A stretch of DNA of 64,000 bases from Clavibacter capsici (GTDB lineage: Bacteria; Actinomycetota; Actinomycetes; Actinomycetales; Microbacteriaceae), in contig NZ_CP012573.1 in NCBI RefSeq assembly GCF_001280205.1, forward strand, positions 2,294,001 through 2,358,000, written 5' to 3'. Position 1 is the stretch's first letter, and each line of letters begins with the position of its first letter. Positions 57,622 to 64,000 of the stretch are shown here, piece after piece. The notes beneath the pieces are model-generated. The model saw nothing but the letters and a program-made list of their open reading frames with translations. It was not told where the DNA came from and ran no database searches. A program made the position numbers and the translations under genes.

Positions 57622-59645
57622 GCGTCCTCCTTGGCCGGCGTGAAGCCCCGATAGCGGGCCGCACGGATGATGATGCTGAAGATCGCCAGGTCGAAGACGA
57701 CCCAGGCGAGGTTGGTGAAGGTGCCGAGCGGCGTCGCCTGCCCGACCGCGAGGCGCAGAATGCCGATCGCCGAGGCGACGATGAGCGCGCCGATCACGTA
57801 GAGCTGCGGCTTCACGAGGTCCCACCGCGGCTTGCCGCTCTCGGCGCGCACCTTGGGCGTCACGGCGAAGTCGAGGGGCTTGCGGAAGAAGACGTTGGCC
57901 ACCGCGGTGGTGACCGACGAGATCCACACCGGGAACAGCGCGAGCGAGTACTGCTGCCCGCGCCACGTGCGCTTGCCGCGGCCGACCACCGCGAACAGCA
58001 GCTGGTTGACCACGAGGAACGGGATCAGCCGCACGAAGAAGTCGGTCGAGAGCGCCTGCACCGGGAGCACGCCGAACACGAGGTAGATGAGGGGCGCGGC
58101 CACGTAGACGACGGCGGTGAAGCCGGAGAAGTAGCTCCACATGGTGGCGAAGTACATGAGCCGCTGCGGGATGGAGAGCGCCTTCTGCAGCAGCGGGTTC
58201 TCGCGGAAGAAGACCTGGATCGTGCCCTGCGCCCAGCGGAGGCGCTGCGTGAGCATGGTCGGCAGGTCCTCGGGGGCGAGCCCGTAGGCGAGCACCTCGT
58301 CGTGGTAGGCCGACTTCCAGCCGAGGCCGTGCAGGCGCATGCAGGTCGCCATGTCCTCGGTGACGGAGATGGTGGCCAGCGGCATGATCGACTGCGCGTC
58401 GTCGTCGCGGTGCACGTCGATGTCGCGGATGAGCGCGCGCACGGCGTCGAGGGCGCCGAGCGGCGACCAGTCGCGCTGCGACAGGCTGGCGAGCGCCGAG
58501 TCGTCCACGAGCGAGACGGCGTCCCGGTCCACGGAGTGCCGGCCGGACAGCGCGGCGATCTCCGCGAGGTCGGCCTTCAGCGCCGCCACGTCGTCCTGCA
58601 CCATGCGCGCCGCGATGGAGTCGACGCGCTTCTGGAAGCGGTAGGTCACGTCGGCGAGGGGCTGGCCGCGGCGCAGCTCGGCACGGGCGCGGCGGACGTC
58701 GTACGCGACGTCGTCGAGCGCCTTGCGCAGGTCGTCCTGGTCGGGCTCCAGCTCGGCGCGCGCCTTGACGAGCACGTCGCCGGCGGTGCGGAGCGCCCGG
58801 AAGACGCTGATCTCGATGTCCGTGACGTAGCGCGAGACGCCGAGGAGCATGAGGGCCTCGCGCCGCAGGATCGCGTTGGAGCCGCAGAAGAACGCCGCGT
58901 TCCAGCCGTCCTTGCCCTGCTGGATGGGGCCGTAGAACAGGGGCGCCTGACTGCCGAGCGGATCCGAGTCCGGCACGTTCACGAACACCTGCGGCGTCTG
59001 CACGAGCGCCATCCGGTCGTCCTCGAAGTAGCCGAGCGTCTTGTCGAGGATGTCGGGCTCGGGCACCTGGTCGGCGTCGAGGATGAGCATGAACTCGCCC
59101 TCGGTCGTGAGGAGCGCGTTGTTGAGGTTGCCGGCCTTGGCGTGGCGGGCGCGACCCGTCCAATCGGCCGAGCGGGTGATCCAGCCGATGCCCTCGGCCT
59201 CCGCGATGTCGCGGAGCTCGGTGCGGTTGCCGTCGTCGAGCACCCACGTCTTGTGCGGGTACGTGATGCGCTGGGCCGCGCGCGCCGTCTCCATGACGAG
59301 GTCGAGGGGCTCGTTGTACGTCGCGATGAAGACGTCGACCGTGAGGCCCTCCTGCGGCACGGGCGGCTTCGGCCGGTCGCGGGCGCGCCACATCGTGAGG
59401 CCGAACAGCAGCGAGTCGATGAGGCTGTACGTCTCCGCGAGCACGAGCGGGATCGCGATCCAGAGGGCCTCCGGGTTCACCGAGAACAGCAGGCGCCAGA
59501 CGATGTAGTTGAGGCCGAGGACCGCGGTGACCACGGCGAGCAGGCGGATGATCGCGAAGCGCAGCGTCATGCGCGGTCGGTTCCCGGCACGACGGCGGCG
59601 ATGGCGCCGCGGGTGGGGGCGGACGCGGACGTCGACGCGGCTCAT
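57618..59645 (-). CDS. Processive GT2 polysaccharide synthase (BcsA-like) with large internal insertion
   Basis: About 675 residues from ATG 59645, which overlaps the phosphatase stop (ATGA); ATG 59570 gives 650. Two N-terminal and about five C-terminal membrane helices flank a GT-A core with VLDDGN, LILDADQ, FFCGSNAILRREALMLLG, SVTEDMATCMRL (TED) and QRLRWAQG (QxxRW), the signature set of cellulose/hyaluronan-type synthases. Between the acceptor-loop block and TED lies an insertion of about 155 mostly helical charged residues absent from ordinary BcsA. No C-terminal PilZ domain, so control by cyclic di-GMP is unlikely; the operon supplies a partner switch instead. Confidence 0.88.
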   Translation of the reverse strand: MSRVDVRVRPHPRRHRRRRAGNRPRMTLRFAIIRLLAVVTAVLGLNYIVWRLLFSVNPEALWIAIPLVLAETYSLIDSLLFGLTMWRARDRPKPPVPQEGLTVDVFIATYNEPLDLVMETARAAQRITYPHKTWVLDDGNRTELRDIAEAEGIGWITRSADWTGRARHAKAGNLNNALLTTEGEFMLILDADQVPEPDILDKTLGYFEDDRMALVQTPQVFVNVPDSDPLGSQAPLFYGPIQQGKDGWNAAFFCGSNAILRREALMLLGVSRYVTDIEISVFRALRTAGDVLVKARAELEPDQDDLRKALDDVAYDVRRARAELRRGQPLADVTYRFQKRVDSIAARMVQDDVAALKADLAEIAALSGRHSVDRDAVSLVDDSALASLSQRDWSPLGALDAVRALIRDIDVHRDDDAQSIMPLATISVTEDMATCMRLHGLGWKSAYHDEVLAYGLAPEDLPTMLTQRLRWAQGTIQVFFRENPLLQKALSIPQRLMYFATMWSYFSGFTAVVYVAAPLIYLVFGVLPVQALSTDFFVRLIPFLVVNQLLFAVVGRGKRTWRGQQYSLALFPVWISSVTTAVANVFFRKPLDFAVTPKVRAESGKPRWDLVKPQLYVIGALIVASAIGILRLAVGQATPLGTFTNLAWVVFDLAIFSIIIRAARYRGFTPAKEDA

Positions 59646-60838
59646 GCGCGGCTCACCGCGAGGACGGTCACGTCGTCGAGCGGCGTCCCGGCGGAGGCGA
59701 GGATGCGGACGCGGTCGACGAGCCGGTGCACGCCGCCCGCATCGGCCACGAGCCGCCCGATGGACGCGAACGCCGGGTCGCTCCCGCCGAACATGTCGAA
59801 CAGGCCGTCGCTGAAGGTCACGAAGGTGTCGCCGCGGGCGAGCACCGTGTGACGCTCCTCCCAGCGGTGCTCGGGGTCGATGCCCACGGGCAGGTCGCCG
59901 GTGTCGAGGTGGGTGACACGGCCGTCGGCGTGGACGATGATCGTCAGCCCGTGGCCCGCGTCCGCGTAGCGGAGGAGCCCGGAGGCCTGGTCGAGGTGCC
60001 CGTGCTGCAGGGTGACGAAGGAGCCCGTGCGGTCGAGGTCGGCGTCGAGCGAGCGCGCCGCGTCGGTGACCATGAGCCCCGTGTCCTCCAGGACGCCGGC
60101 GCCGTAGCGGTCCGCGGTGCTCGCGATGCCGCGGAGGACGGCGCGGACGGTGGCCGTGAGGATCGCGGCGCCCGTGCCCTTGCCCATCACGTCGGCGATG
60201 GAGAAGCGGAGGCCGGACGGGGTGCGCTCGTAGTCGTAGAAGTCGCCGCCGACGACCTGGGCGGGCACGCACACGGCCGCGATCGAGTAGCCGGGGAGGT
60301 CCACCTCGGAGGTCGGCAGCAGCGCCGACTGCACGGAGTGCGCGCGCTCCATCTCGGCGCTCGCGACGAGCTCGCGCTGCGCCCACTCGGCCAGCTCCGC
60401 GAACAGCAGGAGCTGGGCGGGGTCGAGCCCGCGCGGCTCGACGTCGTAGAGGCAGAAGGTGCCGATGACCAGGCCCTCGGGGTCCCGCAGCGGGTGCCCG
60501 GCGTAGAAGCGGATGTGCGGCTCGCCCGCGACGGACGGCAGGTGCCGGAAGACCGGGTGCGCCTGCGCGTCCTCCACGACGAGCACGCGCTCCTCGCGCA
60601 CCGTGGTGTCGCAGAAGATGGTGCTGATGGGCGTCTCGGAGAGCTCGGCGCCCGCGCACGACGCGAACCACATGCGGTCGTGGTCGGCCAGGCCGATGGT
60701 GCACAGGGGGACGCCGAAGGCCGTGCGCGCGAGGCGCGTGACGCGGTCGAAGCGCTCCTCGGGCGGCCCGTCCAGCAGGCCGAGCGCCTCCACGGCGAGT
60801 TGCGACGCGCTCGATCGCGCGTCCTCGATCAGACCCAT
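59642..60838 (-). CDS. GAF-SpoIIE (PP2C-type) phosphatase
   Basis: 398 residues. An N-terminal GAF sensor (about 30-170, FGVPLCTIGLADHDRMWFAS, IRFYAGHPLRDPEGLVIGTF), a short helix (ERAHSVQSALLP) and a SpoIIE phosphatase domain with VVGGDFYDYER, FSIADVMGKGTGAAIL, YADAGHGL and FVTFSDGLFDMFGG metal-binding aspartates. Presumed to activate the STAS protein two genes downstream. ATG 60838 follows GAGGGGGCGGGG. A TAAGCT hexamer near 60898 could be the operon promoter. Confidence 0.9.
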   Translation of the reverse strand: MGLIEDARSSASQLAVEALGLLDGPPEERFDRVTRLARTAFGVPLCTIGLADHDRMWFASCAGAELSETPISTIFCDTTVREERVLVVEDAQAHPVFRHLPSVAGEPHIRFYAGHPLRDPEGLVIGTFCLYDVEPRGLDPAQLLLFAELAEWAQRELVASAEMERAHSVQSALLPTSEVDLPGYSIAAVCVPAQVVGGDFYDYERTPSGLRFSIADVMGKGTGAAILTATVRAVLRGIASTADRYGAGVLEDTGLMVTDAARSLDADLDRTGSFVTLQHGHLDQASGLLRYADAGHGLTIIVHADGRVTHLDTGDLPVGIDPEHRWEERHTVLARGDTFVTFSDGLFDMFGGSDPAFASIGRLVADAGGVHRLVDRVRILASAGTPLDDVTVLAVSRA

Positions 60839-61011
60839 CCCCGCCCCCTCGCCGACCCGGGCCCCCGCCCACGCCACCCGATTCGTCGGGTTCCCTCAGC
60901 TTACGTGCCCGGATCGATAGGGGGCGTACTAAGTGGCGCTGCGGGGATGACCTCGGTGGTCGTCCCAGTGCTGGGATCCGGCGGGCAGCCGGGCGCATCC
61001 GCGCTCCTCGG

Positions 61012-61086
61012 TGCCCCCGCAGGGACTCGAACCCTGACCTGTAGCGATTTTAAGTCGCCCGTCTCTGCCAATTGGACTACGGGGGC
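61012..61086 (-). tRNA. tRNA with UAA anticodon (Leu) and short variable loop
   Basis: A 75-nt cloverleaf on the minus strand. Acceptor GCCCCCG/CGGGGGC with discriminator A, D arm with GG in the loop, anticodon stem GGCGA/TCGCT around loop CTTAAAA (anticodon TAA), variable loop ACAGGT (6 nt), T arm CAGGG-TTCGAGT-CCCTG. CCA is not encoded. A UAA anticodon should mean leucine, yet the long class II variable arm normal for tRNA-Leu is absent. Confidence 0.85.
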
Positions 61087-61151
61087 ATGTCGCCGGAGCG
61101 CTCCCGCCAGCCTACGGTCAGCTGGAGGACCGGGTGCGTCCGGGCATGACG

Positions 61152-61181
61152 ACGGCCCGCAGGCTGCTGCCTGCGGGCCGT
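61152..61181 (-). terminator. Terminator after the NADH dehydrogenase gene
   Basis: A perfect 12-bp stem (61152-61163 / 61170-61181) with loop CTGCTG, 30 bp after the stop at 61211 and before the tRNA gene. Confidence 0.75.
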
Positions 61182-61210
61182 GGTCGAGTCGTGCGGGTGG
61201 ATCACACGGG

Positions 61211-62701
61211 TCAGGCCGTGCGGTCCTCGTCCTTCGTCTCCGCGCTCGGCGAGGAGCTGTAGCTGCCCGCGAGCGCCGGGGACTTCTCGCCCTCGGAGGG
61301 CGCGTCGGCCTTGGCCTCGTCGGCCGCCTTCTTCGACGGCGCGTCCTTCTTCTCGGCGGGCGCGGCCGGGGCGGCGTCCGCGGCGGGACGCGGGCGCGAC
61401 GCGAACGTCTCGAACGCGGTGCGCGGGGTCTCGCGCGCCTCGAGGGACACGATGTCGCGGCCCCAGACGAGGTTGTTCACCCAGCCCGTGACGACGCGCG
61501 CCTTGCGCTCGAAGCTCGGGATCGCGAGGCCGTGGTAGCCGCGGTGCATGACCCAGGCGGGGAAGCCCGTGATGCCGAGCTTGCCCGACTGGAACGCGCC
61601 CTGGTACAGGCCGAGGCCCGCGACGGCGCCGAGGTTCTTGTGGAAGTAGTCGGTGATCCCCTCGCCGCGGAGGCTCGCGGTGAGGTTCTTCGCCATGAGC
61701 TTGCCCTGGCGCACGGCGTGCTGCGCGTTGGGCACGCAGAAGCCGCCGACGCCGCCGCCCGTGAGGTCGGGGGTGGCCGCCACGTCGCCGGCGCCCCAGG
61801 CGTCCGCCACGATGCCGTCGTCGCCCTCGACCCGGCCGTCGGCGCGCACGCGCAGGCGCCCGCGCTCCTCGATCGGCAGGTCGGTGTTCTTGAGCATGGG
61901 GCTGGCCATGACGCCCGCGGTCCAGACGATGACGTCGGACTCGAACGACTCGCCGGTCGACAGCTCGACGACGCCGCCGACGGCGGACTTGAGCTGCGTG
62001 TCCAGGTGCACGAGCGCGCCGCGCTCGGCGAGGTTCTTCAGCACCCAGTGGCTGGTCTCGAGCGAGACCTCGGGCATGATGCGGCCCATCGCCTCGATGA
62101 GGTGGAAGTGCGTGTCCTCGAAGTCGATCTCGGGGTACTTCTTCACGAGGTCGGTCGCGATGCTGCGCATCTCGGCGAAGACCTCGATGCCGGCGAAGCC
62201 GCCGCCGACCACCACGAAGGTGAGGAGGCGGTCGCGCTCGGGGCCGGCCGGGAGGGTGGCGGCGCGGTCGAAGTTGGCGAAGATGCGGTCGCGGATGGCG
62301 ACGGCCTCCTCGATCGTCTTCAGGCCGATGGCCTCGTCGGCGACGCCCGGGATCGGGAACGTGCGCGAGACGCTGCCCGCGGTGACGACGATGATGTCGT
62401 ACTGGAACTCGTACGGCTCGCCCACGGGCGGCGTGATGGTCGCGGTCTTCGACGCGTGGTCGATGCCGGTCACCTTGGCCGTGACGACGTTCGTGGTGCG
62501 CAGGTGGCGTCGCTGGGACACCACGGCGTGGCGCGGCTCGATGGATCCGGAGACCACCTCGGGCAGGAACGGCTGGTACGTCATGTACGGCAGCGGGTCG
62601 ACCATGGTGACCTCGGCCTCGCCGGATCGGAGGTGCGACTCGAGCTTCCATGCCGTGTAGAAACCGGCGTAGCCGCCGCCGACGATCAGGATTTTGGGCA
62701 C
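61211..62701 (-). CDS. ndh: Type II NADH dehydrogenase
   Basis: 496 residues. Peripheral membrane FAD enzyme passing electrons from NADH to menaquinone without proton pumping. FAD motif KILIVGGGYAGFYTAWKL, NADH motif TFVVVGGGFAGIEVFAEM, FAD-contact DAWGAGDVAA, and the C-terminal amphipathic region after GFPAWVMHRGYHGLAIPSFE. The last 75 residues are an Ala/Lys/Glu-rich tail with no counterpart in typical NDH-2. GTG 62701 has GGAG 9 nt upstream. Confidence 0.9.
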   Translation of the reverse strand: MPKILIVGGGYAGFYTAWKLESHLRSGEAEVTMVDPLPYMTYQPFLPEVVSGSIEPRHAVVSQRRHLRTTNVVTAKVTGIDHASKTATITPPVGEPYEFQYDIIVVTAGSVSRTFPIPGVADEAIGLKTIEEAVAIRDRIFANFDRAATLPAGPERDRLLTFVVVGGGFAGIEVFAEMRSIATDLVKKYPEIDFEDTHFHLIEAMGRIMPEVSLETSHWVLKNLAERGALVHLDTQLKSAVGGVVELSTGESFESDVIVWTAGVMASPMLKNTDLPIEERGRLRVRADGRVEGDDGIVADAWGAGDVAATPDLTGGGVGGFCVPNAQHAVRQGKLMAKNLTASLRGEGITDYFHKNLGAVAGLGLYQGAFQSGKLGITGFPAWVMHRGYHGLAIPSFERKARVVTGWVNNLVWGRDIVSLEARETPRTAFETFASRPRPAADAAPAAPAEKKDAPSKKAADEAKADAPSEGEKSPALAGSYSSSPSAETKDEDRTA

Positions 62702-62738
62702 GATGGATGACTCCCTGCAGGTTGTGGTCGAAATCAGG

Positions 62739-64000
62739 CTACCCCTTCCGGAGCAGGCGCCTGAAATGCCGGAACGCGACGACGCCCATGGCGGCCGCGA
62801 GCGCCGCGAAGACGGACAGGACGAGGGCCGGGATCCCCACCTGGCGGAGGGCGCCGACGGTGGGCAGCGCGCCCGCCGCGGGGTCGGCGGTGGCGGCGTC
62901 GGCGGGCACGGCGGGGGTGGGATCCGGGGTGGCGGACGCGGCCGGATCCGGCGTCGGGACGGGCGCGCGGCGGTACAGGCGCACCCACTCCGCGAGGTCG
63001 CCGAGCGGCTTCCCGCTCGCGGGCGCGACATCGGCGGTGACGGCGGCGGCCGCGTCGACGAGCCCGCGCCCGTAGATCTCCGGCTTCCCCTTCTGCCGGG
63101 CGGTGGCCAGCACGCGCTCGACCACGTCGTCGGCCTTCAGCTCCGGATGCGCGGCCCGCACGAGCGCGACCACGCCGGAGACGAGGGGCGCCGCGCCGCT
63201 CGTGCCGCTCCACTGCACGTACCCGCCGCCGGGCTGGACGCCCACGAGCTGCTCGCTGGGCGCGGCGACCGCGATCGTGATGCCCTGCGACGACGCGTCG
63301 AAGCTCGCGGCCCCGGAGCGGTCGACGCCCGCGACCGCCAGGACGCCGGGGATGGTGGCGGGCGCGCCCACCTCGGTGGTGCCGCTCCCCCGGTTGCCCG
63401 CGGCGGCGACGACCACGACGTCGTGCTCGTACGCGTAGAGGAACGCGCGGTCCCAGCTCTCGGGCCAGTCGAGCGAGTTGCGGGTGAGGGACATGTTGAT
63501 GACGCTCGCGCCGTTGTCGACGGCCCAGCGGACGGCGTCGGCGATCTGCGCGTCCTCGTCGCGCGCGCCCGGGGTGGGGCCGCCCAGCGCGACCGAGACG
63601 GCGAGGAGGCTCGCGCCGGGGGCCACGCCGATGACGCCGGATCCCGTGCCCGTGCCGCGGCCCGCGAGGAGCGACGCGACCATGGTGCCGTGCTCGTCCG
63701 ACGCGCCGACCGGCTTCGTGCCGTCCGCGGATCCGACGCCCGAGACGTCGGTGCCGCCCACGACCGCGCCGCGCAGGTCGGCGACGGAGGCGTCGACGCC
63801 CGTGTCGATGACGGCGACCTTCACGCCCTCGCCGCGCGTGGTCTGCCAGGCCCGCTCGACGCCGTAGTCGGCGAGCCAGTACTCGCGCTCGCGCACGGGA
63901 TCCGCGTGGGCGGGGGTCGTGGCGGGCAGGACCGCGGCGAGGGCGAGGATCCCGACCGCGACGGCCCGCGCCGGACGCCGCCCGCGGCCGCCCGCGACGC
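62739..64000 (-). CDS. Mycosin-like S8 (subtilisin) protease, 5' end outside window
   Basis: More than 420 residues; the start codon lies beyond position 64000. A signal peptide core (RAVAVGILALAAVLPATTPA) ends AHA before DPVREREYWL. Catalytic triad: VAVIDTGVD (Asp), DEHGTMVASLLAG (His), WSGTSGAAPLVSGVVAL (Ser). A Pro/Ala linker, a C-terminal membrane helix (about 25 residues, VLSVFAALAAAMGVVAFRHF) and a basic tail give the MycP layout. Mycosins usually belong to type VII secretion loci; none is visible here, but the left neighbour gene is off-window. Confidence 0.88.
   Translation of the reverse strand, partial: VAGGRGRRPARAVAVGILALAAVLPATTPAHADPVREREYWLADYGVERAWQTTRGEGVKVAVIDTGVDASVADLRGAVVGGTDVSGVGSADGTKPVGASDEHGTMVASLLAGRGTGTGSGVIGVAPGASLLAVSVALGGPTPGARDEDAQIADAVRWAVDNGASVINMSLTRNSLDWPESWDRAFLYAYEHDVVVVAAAGNRGSGTTEVGAPATIPGVLAVAGVDRSGAASFDASSQGITIAVAAPSEQLVGVQPGGGYVQWSGTSGAAPLVSGVVALVRAAHPELKADDVVERVLATARQKGKPEIYGRGLVDAAAAVTADVAPASGKPLGDLAEWVRLYRRAPVPTPDPAASATPDPTPAVPADAATADPAAGALPTVGALRQVGIPALVLSVFAALAAAMGVVAFRHFRRLLRKG

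Overview
The window is a very GC-rich (about 70% or more by eye) actinobacterial chromosome segment. Several things place it in the Microbacteriaceae, most likely Clavibacter: mycothiol conjugate amidase (mca), actinobacterial-only families (the histidine phosphatase/DUF3090/SCO1664 trio, DUF4307, DUF4245, DUF6264), mycosin-type and Tat-type secreted proteins, and many leaderless gene starts. The genus call is inference from gene content; no rRNA is present to confirm it.

Layout. 1-4.7 kb: glycine cleavage operon gcvT-gcvH-gcvP (minus strand, gcvP cut by the window edge) behind a tandem glycine riboswitch. 4.9-10.6 kb: small accessory genes (SseB-like, BlaI-like, CopC-like, ChaB-like, GNAT, two zinc-ribbon nuclease-like proteins, MarR-like). 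10.6-14.2 kb: two amino-acid permeases and a UspA protein. 14.3-16.4 kb: histidine phosphatase, DUF3090 and SCO1664-family genes. 16.4-21.75 kb: a lower-GC island inserted between the SCO1664-family gene and ychF. It holds an orphan PD-(D/E)XK protein gene and a BcgI-like type IIB restriction-modification gene pair, and it is punctuated by two extra, degenerate copies of the ychF 3' end. 21.75-35.9 kb: housekeeping genes (ychF, exonuclease, rmuC, fba, ispH, xseAB, beta-carbonic anhydrase, fumC, phoH, uppS, a TrhA/hemolysin III protein). 36-39.3 kb: a sugar ABC importer (binding protein and two permeases, no ATPase) with a LacI-type operator. 39.5-47.5 kb: a secreted protein, mca, DUF4307, greA, ilvA, an AI-2E-type transporter, a YcaQ-like DNA glycosylase coupled to a GyrI-like protein, and lemA. 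47.6-53 kb: a GH1 homologue that has lost both catalytic glutamates, a twice-frameshifted exported membrane protein, and a third amino-acid permease. 53-60.8 kb: a Tat-exported ferritin-like protein, then a five-gene overlapping operon (PP2C/SpoIIE phosphatase, processive GT2 synthase, STAS, RsbW-like kinase, GH26-like/OpgC-like fusion). The operon looks like an exopolysaccharide synthesis unit carrying its own partner-switching control. 61-64 kb: a tRNA with a Leu(UAA) anticodon, type II NADH dehydrogenase and a mycosin-like subtilase (5' end outside the window).

The most notable regions are the ychF-anchored defence island, the partner-switch polysaccharide operon with a large insertion in its synthase, the GH1 pseudoenzyme, the YcaQ-GyrI pair, and the repeated TANNNT-(6-7 nt)-start-codon pattern indicating pervasive leaderless transcription. 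All functions are assigned by reading motifs and recalling families; no searches were run.
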